From Oscheius onirici (Eukaryota > Nematoda > Chromadorea > Rhabditida > Rhabditidae): DNA of 64,000 nucleotides. Both the position numbers and the translations under genes were made by a program. Below are positions 1 through 10,337 of this stretch, in pieces. Below the pieces are notes generated by a model. That model was not told the DNA's origin. It saw only the letters and a program-made list of their open reading frames with translations, and did no database searches. The first letter of the stretch is position 1. Each line of letters opens with the position of its first letter. The stretch lies in NCBI GenBank assembly GCA_932521025.1, contig OW051470.1, positions 186,001 through 250,000 on the forward strand. Reading direction: 5' to 3'.

Positions 1-271
1 TGAGAAATAACCAACCTTGTTGACAACTCCGACACGTGAGTGTTCGACTCCGAGAGTCTTTTCACGTTGTTCGTGTGCTCTTTTTTTCGAGAGACCCGGA
101 TGACCGAGTCCGCCGGCATTTTTCTTCTTACCGAGCACCTAAAATGCATATTTATTTTAAATAAATGTGAACATAACTTACATCATGTTTGGCTTTGTTG
201 AATTTGAGCTCAAACGGGTTCACCTTCTTGACAGGCGGCTTCTTCGGGCCCGGAGCCTTTTTCTTCGCCAT
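1..271 (-). CDS. nop14: NOP14 nucleolar protein, N-terminal part (runs off window)
   Basis: The protein starts MAKKKAPGPKKPPVKKVNPF and continues FELKFNKAKHD, then VLGKKKNAGGLGHPGLS and an Arg/Lys-rich stretch with GVEHSRVGVVNK. The NPFE...K..RHDV...G.PG.S pattern is the conserved N terminus of NOP14/Nop14p, which acts in nucleolar 18S pre-rRNA processing and small-subunit assembly. Exon 1 is 271-182 (30 codons), followed by a 43-bp intron (181-139), and exon 2 starts at 138. Exon 2 probably ends near base 18 at a GTTGGT donor. A TTTTTCAG acceptor lies six bases before the ATG, which suits trans-splicing. ABHD11 ends about 365 bp upstream on the same strand, so the two could be co-transcribed (inference). 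The rest of the gene lies outside the window. Confidence 0.82.
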
Positions 272-636
272 TTTAAGCTGAAAAATGTTGTTGTGGCCCA
301 TAAGGAAAATAGAGGAGAGAAGAGCATGAAACAAAACAATGGAAAAAGAGGAAAAATTTAAGAGTAGCAACTGTTAGTGGTTTCAGAGGCTAAAACGTAG
401 TTTTAATACTGATTTATACGGAAATTTATCTCAAAAACACGAAATCAATGCGAGAACATTTGAAATACGGGGTAAAAAGTAATGTTTAGAACATTTTCGT
501 TGAAACTTTCTAAAAACAGGCGTTTCTCCGAAAATTGTGTGCAAAGCTTTGTCTCCAGCGACCAGCAGGGAAAGGTACTTGAAGACGGTTAGTAAACCGT
601 GATTTGCACAGACAATAAACAAGGGAAAAACATGTT

Positions 637-1546
637 TTATTCTTTTAAAAATCTAACAACGGAGTCTACAAAGTTAGCTGGCTGCTCAGCATGGACCCAA
701 TGACCCGCATTGGCAATCGATTCGAACCTAACTTGGGGAAAGAAGCATTGAATTGTTGGACGATGATCATCGGGGACATAATTGCTATTCCCACCGTACA
801 GAAACAACGTGGGACCTCTGAAAGCACCGGAAGGTATAGAAAATCCTAGAACGTCGTCAACATGTTCGTCTATCACATCAATATTGCACTTCCATTCGAA
901 ACTGCCGTCGTCTTTGGCCTGGAGGTTTGTGAGAAGAAATTGGCGGATTGAGAGCTCGGGAATCGCCGGTTCCATTGCGGCCTGGATATCTCTGCGAGAC
1001 TGTCGCATGTCTAGCTTCCTCATAGCGGCTATGTAATCACGGAACTTGACGCTGGACGGTGAATACCCTTTTGGAGAAACGTCTTCGATTATCAGCTTGT
1101 TTAGAAGAGAGGCGCCGTTCGGATCTACAGCCAGACGCATCGCTGCTTTGCCTCCCATCGAATGCCCCAGCAGATTCATCTGAATCATTTTTTAAAAAAT
1201 TTGGATGCAAAATGCGACAAACCTTCTCAAACCCATCTTCTTTCCGTTTTGTCCTGATGAATTCGGCCACATCTGCAGCCTGATCAGCGTAGGTCATCGT
1301 CGGTGCTCTCGGCGACGCTCCGTGATTTCTCAAGTCGACGGTGTAGACGACAGAGCCCATTTTTCGATGTAGTGCTTTTGCCACGCTGTTCCAGTTGTTT
1401 TTTTGACCGAAGAGTCCGTGTAGAACTACGAGTGGCGATAGGGCACGATCCGTCTTCGGATCTCCGTACGTCGTTGAGCTGAGTGCTACGGGCTGCCGAT
1501 TGTGAAGACTTCGCTTAACGATGAGAAACGGTAGTCGTCTGTTCAT
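637..1546 (-). CDS. abhd11: ABHD11-like alpha/beta hydrolase
   Basis: Two exons, 1546-1223 and 1179-637, joined over a 43-bp intron, give about 288 residues, the usual length for ABHD11. Visible landmarks are the oxyanion strand VVLHGLFGQKNNW (residues about 40-52), DLRNHGASP (71-79), the nucleophile elbow GHSMGG just after the splice, and the C-terminal histidine in NAGHWVHAEQP. ABHD11 is a mitochondrial serine hydrolase that protects the lipoylated 2-oxoglutarate dehydrogenase complex. The Arg-rich start MNRRLPFLIVKRSLHNR fits a mitochondrial presequence (inference). The ATG at 1546 is chosen because a CTTTTTAG acceptor sits two bases before it. The gene looks intact. Confidence 0.88.
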
Positions 1547-2108
1547 ATCTAAAAAGAAAAAAATCGACAACAAATAATTAATTAGATGAGAACATCGAAA
1601 GGAACGGGAAATCTTGTTACGAAAAAAAACTTGCACACTTTGCTTTTTTCTAACAAAACTGTTGAACTTTTAGCAAAGAAAGAAAGAAAAACTGAAGCGA
1701 AGCAAAATAAAACCACGGAAAAAAACGAATGCTAGAAGAGATTCTTCCTACCGCAGTCAATAAACAAAGCAAAAAAAACTGTCTTAACATTTATACAGCA
1801 TTGCTTCGCTGAAAACTGTAGCTGTTTTCCAGCTGGAAATGTCTTTTTCCTGCCATTTTTTAACTGAAAAGTTTCTAAACGTTTCTCCAAAAATTGAGTG
1901 CGCGATTTTCTCTCCAACGTCATTTACCAACCGCCTACTGTCAAAATCACGTTGCTTTCACAATCTTTCACATCATTCTGTCTCTTTCTTTAGATTCTTT
2001 ACCTTTCATTGACTTTTTATTTTTCAGGTCGCACCTCAAGCTCATGATTGAGAAGCAAACGCGAAAGAAGTACCGTGGAACCAACAGGAGAAAAACTTAT
2101 ACCAAACG
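1547..2108. promoter_or_regulatory. Divergent intergenic region between ABHD11 and pelota
   Basis: This AT-rich stretch separates two divergently transcribed genes and presumably holds both promoters. A TTTTTCAG at about 2022-2029 looks like the 3' splice site of a 5'-UTR intron, or a trans-splice site, for pelota, leaving about 79 bp of leader before its ATG. I see no TATA box or other element that I would name, and the small reading frames here look like chance. Confidence 0.4.
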
Positions 2109-3594
2109 ATGAAGCAGGTGAAGCGATATATCGAAAAAGGAGGGAATGGGTATGTTTTTCTGGCATTTGACAAATATCAAACTTGTAGGTACGTCGTACT
2201 CATTCCGGAAGAAGCTGAAGACATGTGGCACATTTATAACTTGGTCAGAATCGGCGACGTCGTCAAAAGTTCCACAATTCGCAAGGTTAGTGCCAATTGT
2301 ATTATTTCATCTTATTTTTCCAAAACATTACATGTTTCTCGTCAATTTGACTCAAACTTTTGTTTAGGTAGTCTCCGAGACGGCCACCGGCACGACATCA
2401 AGCCAGCGCATGCACACAACGTTGACTGTTCAAGTTGAAGCCATCGATTTCGATCCCGGAGCTCTGGCTCTCCATTTGAAGGGCCGAAATATCGTGGAAA
2501 ACGATCTCGTCAAGCTCGGAGCTTATCACACGCTGGACTTAGAGCCGAACAGGAAATTTACACTGGAAAAGGCGGAATGGGACAGCATGGATCTAGGTGA
2601 GCTGATTACCCCTTTTCATTTCAATTTGGCGGAAATGTAGAACGTCTCGACATTGCCCTGGACCCAGCACAGCAGGCCGACGTGGCTGCAATCGTTTTGC
2701 ATGAAGGAATGGCCCATGTTTGTCTTCTGACTCCGGCCATGACACTCGTTCGTGCCAAAATTGATATGCAGGTCAGGTTTTTGTCATTTTTTCTCATCGA
2801 AAAGCACTATAGATCCCCAGGAAGAGAAAAGGCTTCACGAGCCAGCATGAAAAAGGCGTACATAGATTTTTGGACGCAGTAGCGACAGCCTTTCTCCGTC
2901 ACGTCAACTTTGCCGTCGTCAAATGTGTCCTCATCGCGAGCAGGGGATTTCTAAAAGAGCAGTTTTTGGACCATTTGCTGCAATTCGCGGAGGCACAAGG
3001 CAAAAAGGTCTGATTCCTCATCTTACGCTTAAAAACAAACTATTTCAGATAACCGGCGAACAAAAGGCCAAATTTATCCTCACCCATTCGAGTTCGGGCT
3101 TCAAACACGCTCTGAAAGAAGTTTTGGAAGATCCGGCTGTCGCGATACGATTGGCAGACACCAAGGCGCAGGGAGAAGTCAAGGCCCTGAACACATTTTT
3201 CGAGCTGATGAGTACGGAGCCAGACAGGGCATATTATGGATTCAAGTAAGTTTTTCTTCAGCTTTTTTTATCATAATTTTTATTTTTCAGTCACGTCAGT
3301 CGAGCCAACAAAGAGCAAGCCATCGAGACCCTCCTTTTAGCCGACTCCCTATTTCGTGCCCAAGATATTGCGACGAGGAAAAAATACGTTCGCCTAGTGG
3401 AATCTGTCCGCGAGCAGGTACTTTTTTTTAACTTTCTCTCACTAAAAAGTCATATTCAGAACGGAACCGTCCACGTTTTTAGCAGCATGCACGTGTCTGG
3501 AGAACAATTGGCCCTCTTGACTGGCTGTGCCGCGATTCTGCGCTTCCCAATGCCGGAAATTGAAGAAGACGAGCTCAGCGAAGAGGAGCATTGA
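2109..3594 (+). CDS. pelo: Pelota (Dom34) ribosome-rescue factor
   Basis: Eight exons join cleanly in phase: 2109-2149, 2189-2285, 2368-2596, 2641-2771, 2813-3007, 3049-3245, 3291-3417 and 3460-3594. Introns are 39-82 bp. The product follows pelota from end to end: [36 protein letters not shown] and [18 protein letters not shown] in the N domain; IPRKRKGF and the central eRF1-like domain; then [47 protein letters not shown] and [20 protein letters not shown]. It ends in an acidic tail [10 protein letters not shown]. Pelota works with the GTPase Hbs1 to split stalled ribosomes in no-go and nonstop decay. As expected for pelota it lacks the GGQ motif of eRF1. No frame damage is seen. Confidence 0.96.
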
Positions 3595-4768
3595 AGAAGA
3601 AGAATGACTGAGATTTCTATTGCTTCAAAAGTGTATACTTGTAATGAAAAAAAGACAACTTCAAACGTTGTTGATAAAATGGTTGTCAGCAGGTTGATTA
3701 TATGTGTTTTTTTCTTCTCTTTTTCACCAGTTGAGAGCATTCAATTGCATCCGCGCGGCCACCGTGGGCCCTTTCAGAATAAGTTGCTTTGAAAATCCAG
3801 TTTTTTGACACCATTCTTGCTCATTTTTTGTGTAAAGCTAAAAACTGAAGCCAAAAAGACTGCCAAAAGTGAGATCCTTACAAGAATGGTTGCGGCTAGA
3901 TGATGAAAACACCTCTTTCGCTTTTATGTACGCCCATTACCTTTTGTACAGTCTCTCTTCTAGTACAAACAATTACGTTATTTTCAGGATTCGTCGAGCC
4001 AAGGACACCCGAAGAGCCTGATGTTTGCCCGCCGGCCACTTCTCGCCACCGGAGGGATGTCGTCTTCACTGCAAGGTTAGTTTTTTGTGTCAGTTGTTCT
4101 CTGTTGTTTTTGTGTTTCCAGCGCCGTCGGACCCAGTACGGTGCTGGATTGTCCCTTGCTATGTGTTTCCAGCGCCGTCTGTCTCGAGCCGTGTCTCGAG
4201 TCAAGATCTAAAAATCCGTCTTCTTGAAGCAAGAGGGATCATCGTCTTCACTGTAAGGTTTTTTTGTGTTCTTTTTAGTCCGGCACCGTTTGCTTCATTC
4301 TTGTAATGAAAAGTTCGTATTTTTGTTCCATTTATGACCGTGTTCTCCATATTATTTCTCTATACAATTCGCAGCTGATCGAAATTTTGTTCCGATACGG
4401 TCTTTTTGCATAGCAATTTCATACTTGTCGCGAAACAGACGACTTTTGTATTATGAGAGAGTTATTCCGAAAGTTTCTCAAATCTAGGAATCCTTTTTTA
4501 CAGTCGCATGGCAGAAGATTTAGGTAAACAATTGGGGAGAACTAGTCATCTTACTGAGGTTGTTGCCAACTCCTGTTTTTTAGTTGTTGCAACTGTAAGT
4601 AAGCTTCGTAGATCAGTTCCGCATCGACTTCAGGAATTTCTGCACAAACAATATTCGGATATATAACTGATTTTGAAGAAAACTTGAAAGAAAATTGAGA
4701 CCAAAATTACGCCACAAAATGTCAGTTTCCAGTACTTTTATTTCGCGTTTGCTCGACGAGTGCAGAGA
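3595..4768. other. Intergenic, no supported gene
   Basis: The stretch separates the convergent 3' ends of pelota and the coiled-coil gene. Around 4040-4300 there are two imperfect direct copies of a splice-donor-like segment (GTCTTCACTGCAAGGTTAG and TCGTCTTCACTGTAAGG), each followed by a TTTTTTGTGTT tract and an acceptor-like TTTCCAGCGCCGTC or TTTTTAGTCCGGCACCGT. An open frame at 3900-4211 begins with a hydrophobic run that could be a signal peptide, but it has no recognisable continuation. It may be a decayed small gene. Confidence 0.35.
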
Positions 4769-6083
4769 TCACTTTCTCGGATAGACGGGGAAGTAGCAGC
4801 TGGCTATATACTCGCTCTTCTCCTCCTTATCTTTCGACTTCTCCTTCTTTTCCTCCTTCTTCGGCTCGATGATAGCCTTAGGCGAAGTCGATTGTTCCTT
4901 TCTGATCGTCTTGGCCTGAACGGTCTTTCCGCCCCAAGTGAGGGGCGAAAACGAGGGCTCAATCAACATGACTTCCAGAAAAACCGTCTTGGCCTTGTTT
5001 GTACGGATCAGCAGCTGTCTCATCTCATTATCAATAGGATCTTCGAGTTCGTGAGGTCGACTGACCAACTGGTCAATTCCAGTTCCGATGGCTTTGTTCA
5101 GAAGACTCAGAACTTCGTGAGTTGGGTCAGTAGAGTCGACATTAGCAAAGTACTGGCTCAGAATGGCCGTCTCCATTGTCGGAAGAGCCTTTTCCAGTAG
5201 CTGATTTCGCTTCATGACCTGCAGAATTCGAGTCGCGACTACGGTATTTGACTCTTTGAATTCGTCGACCTTGCGCTCTTTCTTCGCCTCTTTCAGCAAA
5301 TCCTGCATTTCAGCCTTTTCTTCTCAGCCTCGTCTTTCTCCTTCTTTAACTACACCTTGGCAGATTCGAGTTCTTGCTTGATCTGGGCCATTCCTTCGGG
5401 AATCTTCTCTGGATCAACTGTAGTCGAAGAGACCTTCTTCACTGGCTTTCCATCGTCCGATTTAGGGGCATTTCTCGACTCTTTCAGCTCCTTGACCAGC
5501 TTCTCGATCCGCTTCTCTCGTCTGGATAGACGCAGTCGGAGTCTCTCTACGGTGTCCTTCAGCCGCTGCTTCTCGAGAGTCAACTCGGCAAGAGCGTCTT
5601 TCAGTGGCTCTACCTGAAACTGCGAGATTGTGGGTGGGAGAAAAACGAAACTGCGAGAGTTCCCCCTGGTACTTGAAAACCTACCATACTTTCTTCCAAC
5701 AGCTTAGATTTTTTTTTCACAACGTTAATGATGGGTAAATTTTTCTCTTTATCATCACCTACCTGGAGATCCGTCTTTGAAGGTGACGGTGGTGAGTCAG
5801 CAGTCAACACCTCCACAGGATCGTCCTTTTTCCAATTCAACTTGACTCTTCTCGTATTGATACAAACGGCCGGTCGAGCACCCTGCGGCTTCGGCTCGAA
5901 TTCCTCCGCCTCCTCATCCTCAATCTTCTTGGCCTTTTCAACCTTGATCGGATGCTGTTTTTTTGGCTTCTTCGTCCTCTCCACTGCAGTTTCCAGATTA
6001 GCTCCTACTGGCGGCGGTGTAGTCTTCTTCTGCTTCAGAAACTTCTTGAACATTCTGGCAACGATTCCAGGATTCGATGGCAT
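4769..6083 (-). CDS. Lys/Glu-rich coiled-coil protein of unknown family
   Basis: Exon 1 is 6083-5685 (133 codons, starts MPSNPGIVARMFKKFLKQKK; a second Met at codon 11 is also possible). Exon 2 starts at 5613 after a CAGTTTCAG acceptor. It gives heptad-like sequence with LTLEKQRLKDTVERLRLRLS and EKRIEKLVKELKES. The last exon, about 5295-4769, starts DLLKEAKKERKVDEF and ends in a Lys/Glu/Ser-rich tail. The join between the last two parts is odd. The only intron I can draw (GTGTAG...ATGCAG, about 53 bp) has no pyrimidine tract. Its own sequence reads as coiled coil (LKKEKDEAEKKRLK) apart from one TAG and one frame change. A degraded or misassembled exon is as likely as an intron. I do not recognise the family and assign no function. 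Confidence 0.6.
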
Positions 6084-6122
6084 CGAATCCTGGAATCGTT
6101 GCCAGAATGTTCAAGAAGTTTC
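6038..6122. repeat. Perfect palindrome, 42-bp arms, 1-bp spacer
   Basis: Bases 6038-6079 are the exact reverse complement of 6081-6122, with a single G at 6080 as the loop. The left arm is the first codons of the coiled-coil gene on the minus strand (ATG at 6083 lies in the centre). The right arm is the same codons copied in inverted orientation upstream. Identity stops sharply at both ends. Confidence 0.97.
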
Positions 6123-6291
6123 CTTTCTAAGAAACACGCGGACTTTCAAAGTCTTTTATAGTGCTTTTTTTGTTATTTTTTAAACGCAAAACATCAGAAT
6201 TTGTCCACGGTAATTTGCGAAAGAAAGGTATAAAAGTCAATCGACACCTCTGGAAAGTTATACTCAAAAAAGTCTCGTCTCTTCCGAAAAC

Positions 6292-6886
6292 ATGTACCCA
6301 CGAGGAGTCCGGCTACCAGAAGAAAGAATGGCAGCTGGTTTCGGGTACGTCTACGATCCGCTCTACGGTGGCGGAATGGGAGTGGGAATGCCCTACGGAA
6401 CGGTGGCCTACGGAGGAATGGGAGGTTATCCTAGTGTTGGATATCCGGCAGTGGGAGTGGGTGAGTTACTTTCGATTCTTAAGTGGTTTTATGTTCTAGC
6501 ATCGGACTCTTAAACTGGTATATAACCTATACATTTTCAGGTGCAATGCCCATGGGACAACCAATGTTGGCACCGCCGATGATGACAGCTCCTCCAATGG
6601 CCGGAGGAGTGGCACCCTATCCCACAGCTCAAGGATATCCACCACAATGCGGCTGTCCTCCTCCACCTGGTGGAATGCCACCACCACCAGGCGGAATGCC
6701 ACAAGGAGGTATGCCACAAGGACACCGCCCCCGCCTCCTCCCGGCTATGCTCCACCTCAAGGAGGTTGTGCTCCTCGTCCCGGAGGCTGTCCGCCTCAGC
6801 AGCCACAGAAAGCTTGTGGAACTTCATGTGGACCTCCGCAACAGGGAAGAGCCCCTCAGAAGTCTTGTGGTCCTGAGCTGAAATGA
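6292..6886 (+). CDS. Gly/Pro/Met-rich protein with one apparent frameshift
   Basis: Exon 1 (6292-6460) codes MYPRGVRLPEERMAAGFGYV and a Gly/Tyr-rich run. An 80-bp intron (GTGAGT...TTTTCAG) leads to exon 2 at 6541, with GAMPMGQPMLAPPMM, then CGCPPPPGGMPPPPGGMPQG. Near base 6718-6724 the Pro/Gly-rich reading jumps frame: upstream it is open in one frame, downstream in another (TPPPPPPGYAPPQGGCAPRP, later KACGTSCGPPQQG, SCGPELK stop at 6886). Keeping the first frame gives an ordinary-looking tail that stops near 6881. The continuity of composition and Cys pattern argues for a single-base indel, real or from assembly. Low-complexity proteins of this kind occur among structural and secreted nematode proteins. 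No signal peptide is evident and the function is unknown. Confidence 0.6.
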
Positions 6887-6954
6887 ATCACTTGGCGGAA
6901 ATTTGTCCTTGATTTCTTTCTGTTACCCTCTCCTGTTTTCTGCCAGTTCATTCG

Positions 6955-7115
6955 TGACCTAAGTCGCCGAAGCCCTGGCCCGATCATGGTCTTGACAGAG
7001 CCACGGCAGGGAAGGGACAGAGCTGTTCGACACGGATGATGGCGGTACGGAAACGAATCTCTCGACGACTGGCTTCCTTCTCCAGCCAAAACTTTCCAGA
7101 GATGAAAATGATCTT
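6955..7115 (-). pseudogene. Fragment similar to 2-oxoglutarate dehydrogenase E1 C-terminus
   Basis: Minus-strand reading gives VEKIIFISGKFWLEKEAS, then REIRFRTAIIRVEQLCPFP followed by a stop. This matches the E1 pattern (K.I.F.SGK...L..E........I.R.EQL.PFP) near the C terminus of OGDH/DHTKD1. No flanking exons of such a gene are visible, so I read it as an isolated fragment. A better-preserved relative lies at 40650-40768. Confidence 0.5.
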
Positions 7116-7427
7116 CTCCACTTGGTCCTGAAACTCTTCGATTTCAGTGCAAAACTCATGATCTTGACTATTTTTTTAGCCTGGTTGGATATGGTTTTCA
7201 GCATCGAAGGCGTTGACAAAGGTGTCAGAAGTCTGGAAAGAAAGTTCTATCTACTCGGTTTTTCTAAAAATAACTTGCGGATTTAAGCTTTTTTCCATTT
7301 TTCCCTGTTTTTTTTTTCAATAGTGCGCTCGACTGATTTTGAAGCAATAAAAAAGAAAGTGGACCTCACCATCGTGTTCAGCACGCTCGAAAACCCTAGA
7401 AACTAAAAATCAAAAAACTTTTTTTTA

Positions 7428-7500
7428 GCGGCGGGGATCGAACCAAGAACACCCTGGTGACGTTTGAGTGCCAGACATTCCCCATTCGGCCATTGGGACC
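7428..7500 (-). other. tRNA-like sequence (A box and B box), probably degenerate or SINE head
   Basis: On the minus strand the segment carries an A-box-like TGGCCGAATGG and, 37 bp on, a B-box-like GGTTCGATCCC. This is the order and spacing of a Pol III tRNA promoter. A T6 run follows the 3' end by about a dozen bases. A clean cloverleaf cannot be drawn: acceptor and T stems mismatch, and a CAA anticodon (Leu) is only one possible reading. A tRNA pseudogene or tRNA-derived SINE head is the best call. Confidence 0.45.
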
Positions 7501-7559
7501 CAAGTCGCACCCGTATCGTCTCGTCATGATTGGTTTATGACGTCCCCGGAAAACCCAAC

Positions 7560-7640
7560 TTTCAGCTTTTATAAGTTCAAGTTTTTGAGGTATTAGAAGG
7601 CTTCGACCCTGTGAAGACAGAGGTTGGAGGAATTTTTGAA
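7560..7640 (-). repeat. Short dispersed repeat, second copy at 57230-57320
   Basis: Both segments read AAGTTCAA.TTTTTGAGGTA followed by ...CGACCCTGTGAA..CAG.GGTTGG. The shared minus-strand reading is QPL.SQGR.LL.PQK.EL. The nature of the repeat is unknown. Confidence 0.5.
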
Positions 7641-8082
7641 AAGGTGTCCCAGCCATTCTTCTGCCACCGGAGACGGAACGGTCCCATCCATTAGTGCAGA
7701 GGCCTTTTTTCCGAGCTCACTTCCTCGTTCGGCAGCCAGGATGTTTGTCGACAGTTTGTTCTCTCCTACATGCTGGAGCATAGTTAGAGAGAGAGTGGTC
7801 TCCGCCGGTCCAGGCCACTTTTTGAGAGCGGCGAGGAAGCGAGAAGCCGCGAAGAATAGCGGGGACAAGGCGCCGGAGAAAAGCAACATGGGGCGTGAAA
7901 AGTCTCCAGCTGATCAGCTCGCGGGCAGTCAGAGCAAACAGTTTTTGAATGGTATAGCGTGGTCCTGGGGCGAGGAAGAAGGTCCCCGCTTTGCACAAAA
8001 AAGAACCTCGACCGGTCGTTGGCTCTGGGGGAGGGACTGTTTAAAAGGGAGAACGGCAGCTGGGGCAGGAGACAAGGGCGGC
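7641..8082. other. GC-richer upstream region of the Cys/Gln-rich gene
   Basis: No coding call is made. Several long frames overlap here on both strands, with no splice signals or recognisable domains. One plus frame runs into the signal peptide of the next gene, but its upstream part is not protein-like. Confidence 0.35.
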
Positions 8083-9903
8083 ATGCAGAGCACTCATCTC
8101 CTCTTCTTCTTTTCGGCACTATTCCTGCTAGCTGCGGTAGGTTTTTGAGTCTTTCCTTGAGAGTCAAATTAACTTTTCTTTTGGATAGTTTTGATCACAA
8201 CTTTATCATTCTACAGAATTTTTTATAGGGAAGAGACTTGCGCGAGAAGAGGCAACAATGTAGCTGTGCACCTCAACAGCAGCAACAAACATCTGCAACC
8301 TGTAGCTGTATCCCGGCCGGAGTTTTTACTACATGTAACTGTCAGCAGGCTTCAACTACACCAGCTCCTGCTACCTGCACATGTGCTCAGCAGCCCCAAC
8401 AGGTCACTGCCACCATCAAGGTCCAGACGACTCAGTGCCAGACTGCTTGCTCTACCAGTTGTAGCCAGCAGTGCTCAACTCCGAGCTCCTCGAATCAGTG
8501 TCAGCCACAGTGTCAGCAGCAGTGCAACAACATCTGTCAGGCTCCGACTACACTGCCAACCCCTCCCCCTACTACTACAACTACCACGACCACTCAGGTT
8601 GGTTTGGGGTTTTAGAGTGAAAAGAATAGAGAGACAGAAAGACCATGGTATTTATACCTGGGCACGCGGCTCGCTGACGCATACTTTGGGGGACGGTTCT
8701 CTCAAAATTTCTTCGAACAAACCTTGGCGTCATTTTTGTCAGAGGTCACTATACCCCTAAAGGAGTTCCAGTAAAAATGACGACAAGGGTTGTTCGAAGA
8801 AATTTTGAGAAGAACTAAAAAGCTCGACGGCTCGAGCCGGCTCGAGCTTTTTCATTTCTCGCCAAAAGTAATCGCACAACCCTTGGCGTCAATTTTGCTG
8901 GAGCTTTTTTTTTTTTTTTTTTTCGAAATTTTCGAAAATAAAAGAAATTTCGAAAGAAACGTCCCCTAAGTATGCGTCAGCGAGCCGTGTTGTATAATGG
9001 TATTTCAGGCTCCCTGCGTTGCTCCCCAACAATGCGGACCTACCATCACCCTCGAGATTTCCCTTTGTATGCCCGCTTGTCAACAGGACTGCCAGCAGAA
9101 CTGTCAGTCCCAGAACCAGCCTCAGACTCAGTGCCAGCCCCAATGCCAGCAGCAGTGTCAGCAGGTCTGTGCCGCTCCCGCTACTCTGGCACCGGTGACT
9201 CTTCCTCCTACCACAACCACGATGGCTCCCGTCCAGTGTGTCCCTCAATGTCAACAGGCTTGTCAGACTGCCTGTCCTCCTCAGCAGACTGTCGGACAGT
9301 GTCAGAACATTTGTGATAACTCCTGTCAGCAGGCTTGCCAGACCTCTGTCATTACGGTAGACTACAGTAGTTTCGTTGAAACAGAATGAGTGTATTTTAG
9401 ACCACAACTCTTGCCCCTATCCAGAGCTGTCAACAGCAGTGTCAGCCGGCCTGTCAGCCTACTCAGACCGTTCAGATCTGTCTCCAATGCCAGGCTACTT
9501 GCATTGCAGCTGCTGCTCCCGTCGCCACCACGACTACCACTCAGGCTCCCATGACACAGACTCTTTCGGTAATAGAGACAAAAAGACAGAGAAACTTTTC
9601 TTCAGATCTCCATCCCATCTTCTGTCGCTCAGAGCCAGCAGTGTCAGCCAATGTGTCAGCAGTCCTGTCAACAGCAGTGTATTCAACAGCAACAGCCTCC
9701 CAGTACTTGCCAGCCGGCATGTCAACAGTCCTGCGCCAGCTCCTGCCAGGCCATTCAGGCTCCAGCCACCACTCCTTGCCAGCCATCTACTTCTTCTTCT
9801 GTTAGTTTGAAAAAAGATTAATGGAGATTTGAACTATATTTAGAGTTGCCAATGCCAGTCGAACTACTCGCAGTGCGGAAATCAGTGCTGCAGAAGAAAG
9901 TAG
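8083..9903 (+). CDS. Secreted Cys/Gln-rich protein, abu/pqn-like
   Basis: Six exons join in phase (8083-8136, 8229-8597, 9009-9356, 9401-9568, 9606-9800, 9844-9903) for about 397 residues. Exon 1 is a signal peptide, MQSTHLLFFFSALFLLAA. The rest is built of CQPQCQQQC-type repeats separated by Thr/Pro-rich linkers (TTLPTPPPTTTTTTTT and similar). It ends SCQCQSNYSQCGNQCCRRK. This composition matches the nematode ABU/PQN proteins, Gln-rich Cys-repeat secreted proteins linked to pharyngeal cuticle and the unfolded-protein response. Family placement rests on composition and repeat pattern, not on alignment. One intron is only 37 bp. The 411-bp intron after exon 2 is long because it holds a foldback element. 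Confidence 0.85.
8658..8998. mobile_element. Foldback element in intron of the Cys/Gln-rich gene
   Basis: Inverted ends GCGGCTCGCTGACGCATACT and AGTATGCGTCAGCGAGCCGT enclose a second inverted pair (TTCTTCGAACAA...TTGTTCGAAGAA) and a short GC-rich hairpin built on GGCTCGAGCC, with a run of about 18 T near the right end. There is no open frame. This looks like a non-autonomous inverted-repeat transposon or MITE. Confidence 0.75.
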
Positions 9904-10337
9904 ACAACTCTGCCCCGGAGAATTGTATCTGTAAATATTGTGAGAGGAATAAACGATATGAGTAATGTTTTCTTTATTTCTGTGGGCAGATTAAAAGTTC
10001 GATTTCTCAGGAGCTAACTGTCACAATGCACTGACTAGACTCTTTTCTCACAGTCCCTTTGTCTGAATGAGGTTCAGTGGAACACCATTTCATTCAAAAG
10101 AGAAATCCTTCTAATCTCCATCGACCGGAGAAAAAAGCGGCTTCAATTTCGTCGTCAGACAGATTTTTTTTGTTGCTTTTTCTTTTGAAAAAAAAATCAT
10201 TAGCTCGACTGGGTATTCCGTCTGGCTGTAGGGCCCAATAAATACTCTGTCTTCTTTCAGTCTTCACCAACAGTCTCAAGCAGATAGTTCCCTACCATTT
10301 CTCTTCCTCTTTTCTTCTCCTCACAAAATATTTTCAG
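9904..10337. other. Intergenic region with poly(A) signal
   Basis: AATAAA (about 9950) follows the stop of the Cys/Gln-rich gene. I see no gene in the remainder. An acceptor-like ATTTTCAG at about 10330-10337 opens the first exon of the next locus, but no start codon that feeds it in frame can be identified here. Confidence 0.5.

Noticed and set aside
3900-4306. Secreted protein from the frames at 3900-4306
   Set aside because: The hydrophobic start does not lead to any in-frame continuation that I could support.
7624-8148. 174-codon frame upstream of and through the Cys/Gln-rich signal peptide
   Set aside because: The upstream part is not protein-like. The signal peptide MQSTHLLFFFSALFLLAA gives a better start at 8083.
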